NCBI RefSeq assembly: GCF_003318295.1
Contig: NZ_QOCW01000001.1
Location: 248,001-312,000 of the forward strand
Source of the DNA: Bacillus taeanensis
GTDB lineage: Bacteria; Bacillota; Bacilli; Bacillales; UBA6769
DNA: 64,000 nt
Direction: 5' to 3'
Shown here in pieces: positions 10,964-20,374 of this stretch. Each line of letters starts with the position of its first letter. The first letter of the stretch is position 1. A program made the position numbers and the translations under genes. Below the pieces are notes generated by a model. It was not told the DNA's origin. It made no database searches and was given only the letters and a program-made list of their open reading frames with translations.

Positions 10964-12223
10964 TTATGCTTCCATCGCTGCAAATTTTCCGGCAACATGA
11001 CCTGTTACAAAGGCCGCTGTAATGTTGTAACCGCCTGTATAGCCGTGAATGTCTAAAATTTCGCCGCAAAAATATAAGCCGTTCATTTTTTTTGAAGCCA
11101 TGCGCTTAGGGTCAATTTCTTTTGTAGAAACTCCGCCGCCTGTTACAAATGCTTTTTCAATCGATAATGTTCCGTTTACTTGAAATGTAAATGCTTTAAC
11201 TGCTTGTGCGAGCTTTCGAATGTTTTCTTTTGAAAAGTTGGCATACGTAATATCGTGTGAAATGCCAGTTTGATCTAATAAAAACAATAAATAGCGCTCA
11301 GGAAGATACCCTTTTAAAACATTTTTCACCGCTTTTTTAGGCTCTTCTTTTACCAGCTTGGTTATTTCTTGAACAACCGTTTCTTCATGCTTGTCTGGAA
11401 ATAAGTCAATCATCATCTGCACTTTATGATCTTTTGCCTTTTTTAACGCTTTGACAACATATTGACTGCATCTTAAGGCGGCTGGCCCGCTTATTCCAAA
11501 ATGTGTAAAAATCATATCCCAGCGATGTGTTTTAATCACTTTTCCGTTTGGCTTTAATACAGAAAGGTTAATATCACGCAATGAAAGTCCCTGCAGTCGT
11601 TTTTCTTTAATGAACGTTTCATTTGAAGTAATCGGTACTTCTGTTGGATATAGTTCTGTAATTTTATGACCTGCTTTTTCCGCCCATATATAGCCATCAC
11701 CAGTAGAGCCGGTATGTGGAACTGATTTTCCTCCAACCGCGACTACAACTGCTTTTGTAGGGATATTTTCACCATTTTGCAGTTCCACTGAAGCCACTTT
11801 TTCATTATCATAGTGAATCGTTTCAACAGGTGTATTTGTACGGATTGTAACATTTAATGATTTGATTTTATTAATAAGCGCATCAACTACTGATTGTGCT
11901 TTATCACTTACGGGAAACATTCTACCTCGATCTTCTTCTTTTAGTTGAATCCCTAAATTTTCGAAGTAAGAGATAATGTCTTCGTTATTAAAAACAGCAA
12001 ATCCGCTGTATAAAAACTTTCCGTTGCCGGGGATAAATGTAATTAATTCATCAATCGGCATGCGGTTTGTGACGTTACATCGTCCTCCGCCAGAAATAGC
12101 TAACTTTCTCCCTAATTTATTGCCTTTATCGAGAAGAAGCACACGTGCTCCCTTTTCTGCAGCCGCTGCTGATGCCATTAAACCAGATGGCCCGCCTCCT
12201 ATTACAATTACATCATAATTCAT
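10964..12223 (-). CDS. ytfP: NAD(P)/FAD-dependent oxidoreductase, YtfP/HI0933 family
   Basis: A 419-residue flavoprotein. The N-terminal FAD-binding Rossmann motif is [13 protein letters not shown] (residues 5-17), followed by the family block [16 protein letters not shown] near 39-54. The C-terminal [10 protein letters not shown] and [12 protein letters not shown] segments complete the HI0933/BaiN-like pattern. The physiological substrate in Bacillus is not established. It is monocistronic and transcribed toward cse60. The start follows a modest AGTAGG site. Confidence 0.92.
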   Translation of the reverse strand: MNYDVIVIGGGPSGLMASAAAAEKGARVLLLDKGNKLGRKLAISGGGRCNVTNRMPIDELITFIPGNGKFLYSGFAVFNNEDIISYFENLGIQLKEEDRGRMFPVSDKAQSVVDALINKIKSLNVTIRTNTPVETIHYDNEKVASVELQNGENIPTKAVVVAVGGKSVPHTGSTGDGYIWAEKAGHKITELYPTEVPITSNETFIKEKRLQGLSLRDINLSVLKPNGKVIKTHRWDMIFTHFGISGPAALRCSQYVVKALKKAKDHKVQMMIDLFPDKHEETVVQEITKLVKEEPKKAVKNVLKGYLPERYLLFLLDQTGISHDITYANFSKENIRKLAQAVKAFTFQVNGTLSIEKAFVTGGGVSTKEIDPKRMASKKMNGLYFCGEILDIHGYTGGYNITAAFVTGHVAGKFAAMEA

Positions 12224-12306
12224 CTTTTAACCTACTTTCCAAATCATTCGAATTAAATCTATAAAAAAGATAACACGTTCTACATTTAATTGAAAGGTTG
12301 GCTGAA

Positions 12307-12438
12307 ATGATTGTTAACGATATTGATTTACTAGAAGATTGGCCAACTAAACATGAAAGTGTTCCTTCTATCTTTGGCATAAATCAAAATCTACAGGATG
12401 TCCATAAATTAAGTTTAAGATATAGAAGTAAAGTATGA
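12307..12438 (+). CDS. Possible 43-residue small protein (uncertain)
   Basis: A short frame in the 269-base gap between ytfP and murJ. It has AAAGGTTGG about six bases before its ATG and encodes a 43-residue polar protein (it starts MIVNDIDLLEDWPTKHE). I recognise no family and codon use is not decisive. The gap otherwise holds only the murJ promoter region. It could be chance. Confidence 0.25.
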   Translation: MIVNDIDLLEDWPTKHESVPSIFGINQNLQDVHKLSLRYRSKV

Positions 12439-12492
12439 TAAAATACAATACGTTCAGATTTTTAATCACTTAATTATAGGAGAGAAAACAAT

Positions 12493-14151
12493 ATGAGCGA
12501 TTCACGCTTAGTGCGAGGAACATTATTATTAACTGGAGCAACAATGGCTTCAAGAATTTTAGGATTAATCTATATCTTTCCTTTTGTATGGTTAGTAGGT
12601 ATTCAAGGACAAGCTCTTTATTCTTATGCGTATACACCGTATACAATTATTTTATATGTAGCAACCCTTGGTCTTCCGTTAGCAGTTTCAAAATTCGTAT
12701 CAAAATATAATGAGCTTGGGGATTATCGAACAGGAAGGCGTTTGTTAAAGTCAGGTTTAATTCTTTTATCACTCACAGGTTTTTTATGTTTCTTAATTAT
12801 GTACATAACGGCTCCTTTCATTGCTAATATCGTTGTCGATCCAAATGCACAAACTGGTAATGACTTTGATGATGTTGTGTTGGTCATTCGGGTTGTGAGT
12901 ACAGCACTGTTAATTGTACCGATTATGAGCGTACTGCGAGGCTATTTTCAAGGTTTTCAATCAATGGGACCAACTGCCGTTTCTCAAGTCGTTGAACAGC
13001 TGTTCCGCATTGTGTTTATTTTAATAGCAAGTTTTATTATTGTAGAGGGAATGAACGGTGATCCTGCTGTTGCAGTTGCCTTTGCGACATTTGGGGCCTT
13101 TATTGGCGGAGTTGGCGGACTGCTTGTGTTAGTATGGTATTGGTTTAAACGGAGAGATAAGCTGAATAAACAGTTAGAAGAAAGTACAGTGGACCATCAA
13201 ATTCCCTTAACAGCGATGTATAAAGAACTGTTTGCTTATGCCATTCCGTTTGTGCTTGTCGGACTTGCGATCCCGCTTTATATGTTAATTGATACATTTA
13301 CAGTAAATAATGCCTTAAAGGCAGTTGGTTTTTCCCAAGGAGAAGCGGAAAATGTTTTTGGGACATTGCAAACAATTCATAAATTAATTATGATTCCTGT
13401 TTCATTATCAACTGCATTAGGGTTAACTTTAATTCCTACAATAACGAAAACGTTTGTTTCAGGAAATCAAACAGAACTGCAGCGTCAAATTACACAAACC
13501 TTTCAGCTTTTACTGTTTTTAACCGTTCCAGCAGCTGTTGGGTTATCGGTCCTTTCTTATCCGGCATTTGGGACAATGTTTCCGACAGAAGATATTTTAG
13601 TTGGGGGTCATTTATTAGGATGGTATGCTCCGACAGCTATACTATTTGCTTTATTTACAGCTACGGCTGCCATTCTTCAAGGAATTGATAAACAGAAATA
13701 TGCTGTTCTTGCTTTATTTGCAGGTATTGTTTTAAAGATTTCTTTAAATTATTGGCTTATTAAACAATTTGCGGGTGTTGGCGCAATTATGGGAACAAAT
13801 ATTGGCTACGCCTTTGCGATTGTGATTAATTTATTGATTATAAAAAAATATGCCCACTATTCCTTTGTGTTTGTTGCAAAGCGTACTATTCTTATTAGTA
13901 TTTTAGCTGCGGCTATGGGGATAGCTGTTTATGCAGGGGAATTTCTGCTTAACTTTATTTTTCCAAATGGATATGAAGAATCAGGTTTTATAAAAGCTGT
14001 CGTCACTCTTATAGTTGGTGTAGGCATTGGGGGAGTCGTTTACTTATTATTAAGCATTCGTACCAATCTCCTTTTTCAAATTATGGGAGAACGTGTGAGG
14101 CGGCTGCCGTTTTTAAAGAAAAAAAGGAACAAACAAAAAGAAGGTTCATAA
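12493..14151 (+). CDS. murJ: Lipid II flippase MurJ (YtgP), MOP/MATE-like superfamily
   Basis: A 552-residue polytopic membrane protein with about 14 predicted helices, typical of the MVF/polysaccharide-exporter branch of the MOP superfamily. The first helix begins GTLLLTGATMASRILGL. B. subtilis YtgP is the functional MurJ that moves lipid II across the membrane for peptidoglycan synthesis. Assignment is by overall similarity and by position (ytfP-ytgP order kept). The start has TAGGAGAG upstream of the ATG. A bidirectional terminator overlaps the stop codon. Confidence 0.92.
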   Translation: MSDSRLVRGTLLLTGATMASRILGLIYIFPFVWLVGIQGQALYSYAYTPYTIILYVATLGLPLAVSKFVSKYNELGDYRTGRRLLKSGLILLSLTGFLCFLIMYITAPFIANIVVDPNAQTGNDFDDVVLVIRVVSTALLIVPIMSVLRGYFQGFQSMGPTAVSQVVEQLFRIVFILIASFIIVEGMNGDPAVAVAFATFGAFIGGVGGLLVLVWYWFKRRDKLNKQLEESTVDHQIPLTAMYKELFAYAIPFVLVGLAIPLYMLIDTFTVNNALKAVGFSQGEAENVFGTLQTIHKLIMIPVSLSTALGLTLIPTITKTFVSGNQTELQRQITQTFQLLLFLTVPAAVGLSVLSYPAFGTMFPTEDILVGGHLLGWYAPTAILFALFTATAAILQGIDKQKYAVLALFAGIVLKISLNYWLIKQFAGVGAIMGTNIGYAFAIVINLLIIKKYAHYSFVFVAKRTILISILAAAMGIAVYAGEFLLNFIFPNGYEESGFIKAVVTLIVGVGIGGVVYLLLSIRTNLLFQIMGERVRRLPFLKKKRNKQKEGS

Positions 14152-14168
14152 TTGGAACCTTCTTTTTA
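14135..14168. terminator. Bidirectional terminator between murJ and the small coat-like gene
   Basis: 13-bp stem AAAAAGAAGGTTC with its complement, six-base loop. It has an A run on one side and a T run on the other, and serves two convergent genes. Confidence 0.88.
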
Positions 14169-14180
14169 TCCGCTTACTAT

Positions 14181-14393
14181 TTAATCATCATAAGGACCAT
14201 AACCAAAGCCGAGGCGGTTTTCGATTCTTCTTAAACGCCGATTTAAACGATCTAGACGACGTTCAATTCGATTAAGGCGCTGTTCAATGTTGCCATATCC
14301 ATATCCTCCGCCAGGATAGCCAGGCATTCCTGGGAATCCAGGAAATCCAGGGTAACCAGGATATTGTGATTGGGAACCTTGTTGTCTGTACAA
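14181..14393 (-). CDS. Small Pro/Gly/Tyr-rich protein with a basic coiled coil, coat-like
   Basis: A 70-residue protein. Residues about 10-34 are a PGYPGFPGFPGMPGYPGG low-complexity stretch. Residues about 35-63 form an Arg/Leu heptad segment (IEQRLNRIERRLDRLNRRL). This architecture is common among small spore-coat proteins of Bacillaceae, but no specific family is identified, so the coat role is inference. The start is TTG with TAGGAGAG eight bases upstream. It is monocistronic and convergent with murJ. Confidence 0.7.
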   Translation of the reverse strand: MYRQQGSQSQYPGYPGFPGFPGMPGYPGGGYGYGNIEQRLNRIERRLDRLNRRLRRIENRLGFGYGPYDD

Positions 14394-14581
14394 TGTGATC
14401 TCTCCTATCTTTTATAACTATTATACGGTAATAGTCTATGTAAGAGAGTGTGAAGTGGGATAGTTTATTGCCTATCTTTAGTCAGGAGGTTTCTGTTCAC
14501 AAATTAGGTTAAAGCTGTATAGTTTGTTTACTGAAAAAGAGTTTGTAAGGAAATAATGATAATCTATAGGTGGTGTAAAGA

Positions 14582-15304
14582 ATGAGGTTAGATAAATGGT
14601 TAGCAAATATGGGGCTTGGAAGTCGAAAGGAAGTAAAGAAGTTATTAAAAACAGGAATGGTAAACGTAGATGGTGAAGTTAAAAAGGATGGTAAAGTGCA
14701 GGTAGATCCGTCTCAACATACGGTTACTGTAAATGGAATGGAAGTTGAATTTAAAAAACATATTTACTTAATGATGAATAAGCCTCCAGGAGTAATTTCC
14801 GCAACAGAAGATGTACAGGAAGAAACGGTTGTTGATTTATTAGAAGCAGAAGATGTAATCTTTGAACCCTTTCCTGTTGGACGTCTTGATAAAGATACAG
14901 AAGGATTATTAATTTTAACAAATGATGGACAGCTTTCCCATCAACTGCTGTCCCCAAAAAAGCATATCCCAAAGACGTATTATGCAAAAATTGCTGGAAC
15001 TGTTACAGAAGATGATGTTGAAGCATTTCGTAAAGGCGTTATATTAGATGATGGATATGAAACAAAGCCTGCAGAGCTCACCATTTTGCATGCTGGTGAG
15101 CAGTCGGAAATTGAATTAATTATTACAGAAGGAAAGTTTCATCAAGTGAAGCGCATGTTTAGGGCGGTAGGAAAGCAGGTTACATATTTAAAGCGAATTA
15201 AGATGGGTGACTTAGCTTTAGATGAAGCTCTTGAGCTTGGAGAATACCGGGAATTAACAGATGGAGAAGTGGCTGTTCTTCAATCATCTGCGCCGACATT
15301 TTAA
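14582..15304 (+). CDS. rsuA: 16S rRNA pseudouridine synthase RsuA-type
   Basis: A 240-residue enzyme. The N-terminal S4 RNA-binding domain (MRLDKWLANMGLGSRKEVKK) is followed by the RsuA/RluB/E/F catalytic domain, with catalytic Asp in GRLDKDTEGLLIL near residue 103. It is expected to make pseudouridine at position 516 of 16S rRNA, although RsuA, RluB and RluE subfamilies are hard to separate by eye. ATAGGTGG precedes the ATG. It corresponds to the B. subtilis YtzG position. Confidence 0.9.
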   Translation: MRLDKWLANMGLGSRKEVKKLLKTGMVNVDGEVKKDGKVQVDPSQHTVTVNGMEVEFKKHIYLMMNKPPGVISATEDVQEETVVDLLEAEDVIFEPFPVGRLDKDTEGLLILTNDGQLSHQLLSPKKHIPKTYYAKIAGTVTEDDVEAFRKGVILDDGYETKPAELTILHAGEQSEIELIITEGKFHQVKRMFRAVGKQVTYLKRIKMGDLALDEALELGEYRELTDGEVAVLQSSAPTF

Positions 15305-15320
15305 GAGGAAAAGCAAACAG

Positions 15321-15353
15321 AAACCACGGTGATAAAGATTACCGTGGTTTTCA
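15321..15353 (+). terminator. Terminator of rsuA
   Basis: 10-bp stem AAACCACGGT with its complement, 10-base loop, short T run. Confidence 0.7.
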
Positions 15354-15370
15354 ACATCATGTTGAAGATC

Positions 15371-15592
15371 TCATGAAACTTTTACTTTTTTCTTTGTTTT
15401 GCTCCACTTGCCGCGACTTGGACTGTGTACAAGGTTGTTGTAAGCTAATATTTGTAAATCTCTTTGTACAGTTCGCTGTGTAATGCCAAATTCATCAACC
15501 AAGTCTTGTGTTGTGACGGTACCATTTTTGCTGATGTATAAATACATCGACTTAATACGAACCAGCATCCGATCAGTTGAAGGTTTCAACAA
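15371..15592 (-). CDS. ytzE: DeoR-type HTH protein, YtzE-like
   Basis: A 73-residue protein that is essentially one winged helix-turn-helix of the DeoR type (DLVDEFGITQRTVQRDLQIL, about residues 30-49). It lacks the sugar-phosphate sensor domain of full DeoR regulators. It therefore either works as a small DNA-binding protein or partners another protein. The start is TTG after GGGAGTGG. It is convergent with rsuA. Target genes are unknown. Confidence 0.85.
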   Translation of the reverse strand: MLKPSTDRMLVRIKSMYLYISKNGTVTTQDLVDEFGITQRTVQRDLQILAYNNLVHSPSRGKWSKTKKKVKVS

Positions 15593-15771
15593 ACCACTCC
15601 CTAATTAGTATCGGTCCTTCACTTATGCATCGCTTGAACAGAACTGTGAATGTTCAAGTTGCATTTTGCTTAAAAAAACTTTCACTTGCAGTATACACAA
15701 GTTTTGTTAATTATTTATGAAGCTTTTATTAAAATATTACTAAAATTATTTGAACAATTAGAAAATTTAAA

Positions 15772-15918
15772 GCAAATAAAAAACGAAGAACCATTTTACA
15801 GCTCTTCGTTTTACTTATAATGAATCAATTGTTTCTCTACAGGTTACATGATTTAAACGAAGAGTCGTGTATCTGTGAAATTGTGATCATTTATCAGTAC
15901 ACACACCCCCTCCTCATG
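15772..15918 (-). ncRNA. Candidate small RNA (or micro-peptide mRNA) between ytzE and the K+ channel gene
   Basis: A complete short transcription unit on the minus strand. A near-consensus sigma-A promoter (15924-15952) predicts a start near 15917. A terminator with a 10-bp stem (15780-15789 with 15803-15812) and TTTTTTATTT ends it near 15772, giving about 145 bases. A second hairpin (GTGTACTG with CAG-T-ATACAC, 15868-15902) lies near the 5' end. The 5' end reads GAGGAGGGGG, ribosome-site-like, but the nearest starts are spaced poorly (a 17-codon GTG frame at zero spacing, a 17-codon ATG frame about 17 bases away). Non-coding is therefore favoured. I recognise no known RNA family. Confidence 0.5.
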
Positions 15919-15923
15919 ATATT

Positions 15924-15952
15924 ATTGTACAACAATTTTGGGAATTATGCAA
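15924..15952 (-). promoter_or_regulatory. Sigma-A promoter of the candidate small RNA
   Basis: Read on the minus strand: TTGCAT, exactly 17 bases, TACAAT. No annotated protein gene follows before the terminator. Confidence 0.65.
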
Positions 15953-16049
15953 AAAAGTCTGTCTTTTTGTTGAAAGTTTTTTAGGCGTGCACTCTTCTTT
16001 CCTGTTTATTCCTTTGATATGCTTAAAAAGTAAGAAAAGGAGGGATTTC

Positions 16050-17069
16050 ATGCTGTATTTTAAGCGTATGTTTTTAAAAGTAGTAAACATGAGTAATTGG
16101 TTGTTATTTTGGTCAACCACTTCATTAATTTTTTTTAGTACATATTTTATCGCATATCTAGAACCAGAAACTTTCCCAACACTATTTGATGCGCTATGGT
16201 GGGTAATGACGACAGTTACAACGGTTGGATATGGAGATTTTTATCCTGTATCGGTAGCAGGCAGGGTATATGCAATCTTTTTATATGTAGTGGGAATCGG
16301 AGCGATTGGGGTTGTTATTGGAAAAGTTGTGGATGCATTCGGCATATGGCGAAAAAAAAGGGAGGAAGGAAAATTGGATTACAATGGCACTGGTCATATT
16401 GTCCTTATTGGTTGGTCTAAAAAAGCAAGTTATGCAGTAAAAGAAATTATGGAATCAGAAGAAGATATAGATGTAGTGATCATTGATACGCTTGAAAAAA
16501 GTCCGCTATTAACAGAGAAAATTCATTATATTCAAGGTGAAGGTTCCGATGAGAATATTTTAATGCAGGCAAATCTTAAGGAGGCGCGAGCAGTCCTTGT
16601 GTTTGCAGATGATAATATCCAAAATTCAGCATTAGCGGACGGGAAAACATTATTAATTGCTGCTGCGATTGAACGTCTATCATCAGATGTACATGTAACC
16701 GTGGAAGTATTAAAAGAAGAACATATTAAGAGTTTTGAACATGCCAATGTAGAGGAGTTTGTATTAACGCATGAAACAATCTCTCATTTAGCTGTGCGCT
16801 CTGCTCTTTCAAATGGTATTTCCTCTATTTATTCTCAATTAATGAGCCGGGGTATTGGAGATGACTTATATGAAGTAGCTGTGCGCTCTTCGTGGAGAAC
16901 ATATCGTGATGCTTTTAATGCTTTGTTAAGTGAAGGGGCCACACTTATATCAGATGGAAGTCAATTGAATATTAACCGTAAGTTAGATGAACCAATTTCA
17001 GACGATGCAAGATTATATGTGATTTGTAATCGGGAAACCTATCAAAGAATAAGTGAAAAAATAACATAA
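16050..17069 (+). CDS. Two-helix potassium channel with RCK (TrkA-N) domain, YugO-like
   Basis: A 339-residue channel. The first membrane helix is at about 16-36, the pore helix and selectivity filter TTVGYGD at 57-63, and the second helix at about 72-96. A cytoplasmic RCK domain starts near residue 115 with HIVLIGWSKKA (a Rossmann nucleotide-binding pattern). This layout matches MthK and B. subtilis YugO, which conduct K+ and are gated by ligands at the RCK ring. A longer open frame exists, but AAGGAGGG eight bases before the ATG at 16050 fixes the start. In B. subtilis yugO lies elsewhere, so its position here is a local difference. Confidence 0.93.
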   Translation: MLYFKRMFLKVVNMSNWLLFWSTTSLIFFSTYFIAYLEPETFPTLFDALWWVMTTVTTVGYGDFYPVSVAGRVYAIFLYVVGIGAIGVVIGKVVDAFGIWRKKREEGKLDYNGTGHIVLIGWSKKASYAVKEIMESEEDIDVVIIDTLEKSPLLTEKIHYIQGEGSDENILMQANLKEARAVLVFADDNIQNSALADGKTLLIAAAIERLSSDVHVTVEVLKEEHIKSFEHANVEEFVLTHETISHLAVRSALSNGISSIYSQLMSRGIGDDLYEVAVRSSWRTYRDAFNALLSEGATLISDGSQLNINRKLDEPISDDARLYVICNRETYQRISEKIT

Positions 17070-17087
17070 ATAGAAAAGAGGGATTAG

Positions 17088-18512
17088 ATGACAGATGTGA
17101 ATTGGAAAGAAGAAGTCGAAAAAATAAAGGAAGAATTAATTGCGGATACGAAAGCTTTTTTGCAGATTAGAAGTGTATTAGATGAAGCGTCTATTTCTTC
17201 GGGAGCTCCTTTTGGAAAAGGGATTTCTGAAGCATTGACTACACTTCTTGAAAAAGGAGAGAAAGATGGATTTCAATCAAAAAATGTAGACGGTTATGCA
17301 GGACATCTTGAAATGGGAAATGGAGAGGAATTGATTGGTATCCTTTGTCACATCGATGTTGTACCAGAAGGGGAAGGGTGGACAAGTCCTCCTTATAGTG
17401 CTGAGGTGCGTGATGGGAAAATATTTGCAAGAGGCGCTGTTGATGATAAAGGTCCAACAGTGGCGGCCTATTATGCAATGAAAATAGTAAAAAATTTAAA
17501 CCTCCCTCTCTCAAAACGAGTGCGGATGATTATCGGCACAGACGAAGAAAGCAGCTGGCGCTGTGTTAACCACTACTTTGAACGAGAAGAAATGCCAACA
17601 ATGGGTTTTGCTCCAGATGCAGATTTTCCGATTATCTATGCGGAAAAAGGGATAACAGACCTTTTCCTTATTCAAGAGGAAGAGTTAGATAGTGATTCCT
17701 TAAAAAGCACTTACCATCTTCACTCTTTTAAAGCTGGCGCACGATTAAATATGGTGCCCGATTATGCTGAAGCAAAAGTTACTTGTTTCATACAGAAAGA
17801 CCTACTTTCTATGAAAGAGGCTTTTGCACGTTATTTAGAAAAAAAGCAGTTAACAGGCAGGATAGTGTTTGAAGGAAACGAGATTTCAATAGAAGTGCAT
17901 GGAATCTCTGCTCATGGCTCTACTCCCGAAAAAGGAAGAAATGCAGGGTTAGCATTAACTGCATTTTTGAATGAGTTTTCGTTTGATCAAAAAGCACGAA
18001 TGTTTCTTTCTTTTCTAAATGATGCTTTTGTTAACAGTACAGATGGAAAGAAGGTTGGGATTGCTTGTTCTGATAATATTTCAGGTTCATTAACTGTTAA
18101 TAGCGGATTAATTGATTATGATAACAAAAAAGCCGGAAGGATTGGGTTAAATCTACGCTATCCTGTTACAGCTGATTTTGAAGAAATTGTAAGCTCGCTT
18201 AACAAGTTAGCCAACAAACATTCTTTTACATTATCCATCCATGATCATATGAAGCCTCATCATGTTGCAAAGGACCATCCGTTAATTAAAATATTATCAA
18301 AGGTATATGAAGAACAAACCGGCGAAAGAGCTGAACTTATTTCTATTGGCGGCGGTACTTATGCAAGATCCCTTCATGATGGGGTTGCATTTGGTCCGTT
18401 GTTTCCTGGAAGCGAAGAAGTTGCCCATCAAAAAGATGAGTACATTAAAATTGAAGATTTATTAAAGGCGGCTGCGATTTATGCGCAAGCTATTTATGAG
18501 CTAGCAAAATAG
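17088..18512 (+). CDS. pepV: Dipeptidase PepV (M20 family)
   Basis: A 474-residue zinc peptidase of the M20A/PepV type (YtjP in B. subtilis). The metal and catalytic motifs are in order: HID at 88-90, DDKGP near 125, and EE in GTDEESSWR near 152. A dimerisation or lid domain lies in the middle and a final H (EVAHQKDE) near the C terminus. It hydrolyses dipeptides in the cytoplasm. It starts 18 bases after the K+ channel gene with AAGAGGGATTAG upstream, so read-through from that gene is possible. Confidence 0.94.
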   Translation: MTDVNWKEEVEKIKEELIADTKAFLQIRSVLDEASISSGAPFGKGISEALTTLLEKGEKDGFQSKNVDGYAGHLEMGNGEELIGILCHIDVVPEGEGWTSPPYSAEVRDGKIFARGAVDDKGPTVAAYYAMKIVKNLNLPLSKRVRMIIGTDEESSWRCVNHYFEREEMPTMGFAPDADFPIIYAEKGITDLFLIQEEELDSDSLKSTYHLHSFKAGARLNMVPDYAEAKVTCFIQKDLLSMKEAFARYLEKKQLTGRIVFEGNEISIEVHGISAHGSTPEKGRNAGLALTAFLNEFSFDQKARMFLSFLNDAFVNSTDGKKVGIACSDNISGSLTVNSGLIDYDNKKAGRIGLNLRYPVTADFEEIVSSLNKLANKHSFTLSIHDHMKPHHVAKDHPLIKILSKVYEEQTGERAELISIGGGTYARSLHDGVAFGPLFPGSEEVAHQKDEYIKIEDLLKAAAIYAQAIYELAK

Positions 18513-18589
18513 GACTTTGTTTGCCAAAAGCCGCTTTCTCTTTGAAGGCGATTTTATTATTGCTTGAAAGAGAAGACCATGGTAGGGAA

Positions 18590-18624
18590 TAAAAAGGATT
18601 GACTCATAGACTAATGAGTCAATC
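18590..18624 (-). terminator. Terminator of the cysteine synthase homologue
   Basis: 11-bp stem GATTGACTCAT with its complement. On the minus strand it is followed by CCTTTTTATT. Confidence 0.82.
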
Positions 18625-18637
18625 TCGGTTCTAATCA

Positions 18638-19582
18638 TTATTTATTTTTATCACTATAATCAAATACATCGCTTGATAAATAGCGTTCACCAGAATCTGC
18701 TGTCATACAAACAACGACTTCATTTGGTGATAAGCGTTTTGCAACCTGCATTGCAGCATATACTGCAGCCCCTGAAGAAGGACCGATAAGAATGCCTTCT
18801 TTTGCTGCAAGTCCGCGCACAACATCATAAGCTTGTTCGTCTTCAATTTTAAAAATTTCATCGTACACTTTTGTGTTGAGTATATTTGGAATAAATCCAG
18901 GGCTTGTACCAACAAGCTTATGTTTACCGGGCTTTCCACCTGATAATACAGGTGAGCCAGCTGGTTCAACAACGTGAACAGTAAGGTTTTTATAGTAATT
19001 TTTTAATTCTTCACCTGTACCGGTAACAGTACCGCCTGTGCCGGCTGTAGACACAAAGGCTGAAGGTGTTTTTTTGATTTCTTTCATTGCCTCAATAATT
19101 TCCACAGCAGTTGTTTGCCTGTGGGCATCAGGATTCGCTTTATTATCAAACTGCATCGGAACAAAACTATTTGGAGTTTCTTTAGCTAACTCTTTTGCTT
19201 TTTCAATTGCACCAGGCATCTTTTGATCACTAGGTGTTAATACTACTTTTGCACCGTATGCTTTTAACAAATTAATACGTTCCTCTGTAGAGTTATCAGG
19301 CATCACAATTACTGCTTTGTAACCACGAGCAGCAGCGTTCATGGCAAGACCAATCCCTGTATTTCCAGAGGTAGGCTCAATAATGGTGGAACCTTCTTTT
19401 AGTAATCCCTTTTTTTCAGCTTCAACAATCATATTATATGCTGCACGATCTTTGACACTACGGCTGGGATTATAATATTCTAATTTTACATATACACTAG
19501 CTCCGCTTGGGTCAGGCAGTTTATTTAATTTTACAAGGGGAGTGTCCCCAATTAAGTCAGCAATATTATTTACAACACGCAT
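18638..19582 (-). CDS. ytkP: Cysteine synthase family protein, YtkP-like
   Basis: A 314-residue fold-type II PLP enzyme. The cofactor lysine is K44 in SRSVKDRAA, followed by the substrate loop EPTSGNTGIG and the phosphate-binding STAGTGGTVTG. These are the O-acetylserine sulfhydrylase/cystathionine beta-synthase signatures. It matches YtkP by position and length rather than the main CysK, so the true substrate pair is uncertain. AAAGGATG precedes the ATG. It is monocistronic, divergent from thpR. Confidence 0.9.
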   Translation of the reverse strand: MRVVNNIADLIGDTPLVKLNKLPDPSGASVYVKLEYYNPSRSVKDRAAYNMIVEAEKKGLLKEGSTIIEPTSGNTGIGLAMNAAARGYKAVIVMPDNSTEERINLLKAYGAKVVLTPSDQKMPGAIEKAKELAKETPNSFVPMQFDNKANPDAHRQTTAVEIIEAMKEIKKTPSAFVSTAGTGGTVTGTGEELKNYYKNLTVHVVEPAGSPVLSGGKPGKHKLVGTSPGFIPNILNTKVYDEIFKIEDEQAYDVVRGLAAKEGILIGPSSGAAVYAAMQVAKRLSPNEVVVCMTADSGERYLSSDVFDYSDKNK

Positions 19583-19774
19583 TTTTTCACATCCTTTGCA
19601 GCATTCTCTTGGTCATTATAACAAATTTGATCGGAATTATTTAATTTTTGTCTTATAATATGGGGACACCTGTTTAAATAAAGTTAGTATGTTAGAAATT
19701 TTTAGAGGTTGACCAGCATTATTAAAATAAAAGCCTAGTACTAGCGATGTTGTTGGTTGGAAAGGATGAAAAGT

Positions 19775-20344
19775 ATGAAAAAGCTAAATCCTCACTTTTT
19801 CTTAGCGGTTCCTATTTCCGGGGAAATTCGCCAATATTTGCACGATTGGACACAAGAAGTACAAAATCACTATCCATTTAAACAATGGGTTCACTTAGAA
19901 GATTATCATATTACGCTGAGCTTTCTTGGTAAAGCAAGTTTAGAGCAAATTGAAGGAATAAAGAAGGAAGTGGAAAAAACCGCTGCAAATCACCAAAGCT
20001 TTTCTCTTACAATAGATGAATTAAATATATTTGGGCGTGAGCAATCACCAAGAATTTTTTGGGTTGGAGTAGTCGAGAGTAAGCCGTTAAGAAGTTTGCA
20101 GAAGGATGTAAAAAACGTTTGTGAAAGAGAAGGTTTTTTGCTTGAGAAAAGGCCGTATAAGCCCCACATTACATTAGCAAAAAAGTGGGTTGCTGATAAG
20201 GTTTTTCCATATGCTGATGTAAAGAAAAGAATTGCAAAGAATGATGAACTAACCTGGGACGTTAAGGAGATTGTTTTATATGAAACCCACCTTGATCGTA
20301 TTCCTAAATATGAGGCGGTTAAATCATTTACACTTAAAGATTAA
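19775..20344 (+). CDS. thpR: RNA 2',3'-cyclic phosphodiesterase ThpR
   Basis: A 189-residue 2H phosphoesterase. The two catalytic HxT motifs are HITL at residues 45-48 and HITL at 131-134. The family opens 2',3'-cyclic phosphates on RNA ends and was first described as a tRNA 2'-5' ligase (LigT); the native substrate is unclear. The open frame begins at a TTG at 19757, with another ATG at 19766. GGAAAGG nine bases before the ATG at 19775 supports that start. It corresponds to YtlP in B. subtilis. Confidence 0.92.
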   Translation: MKKLNPHFFLAVPISGEIRQYLHDWTQEVQNHYPFKQWVHLEDYHITLSFLGKASLEQIEGIKKEVEKTAANHQSFSLTIDELNIFGREQSPRIFWVGVVESKPLRSLQKDVKNVCEREGFLLEKRPYKPHITLAKKWVADKVFPYADVKKRIAKNDELTWDVKEIVLYETHLDRIPKYEAVKSFTLKD

Positions 20345-20374
20345 GCAGGAAATCGCATAAAAGGGGAATGAGTG

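Noticed and set aside
10741..10998. Frames running through repeat copy A, as well as 42826-43152 through copies B and C
   Set aside because: Both encode similar peptides (MFTPDKQMFL) only because they cross the same repeat. The element is non-coding and hairpin-shaped.
15866..15906. 17-codon peptide frames in the candidate small RNA
   Set aside because: The GTG frame has zero spacing to the G-rich site and the ATG frame about 17 bases. Neither resembles known type I toxin peptides.
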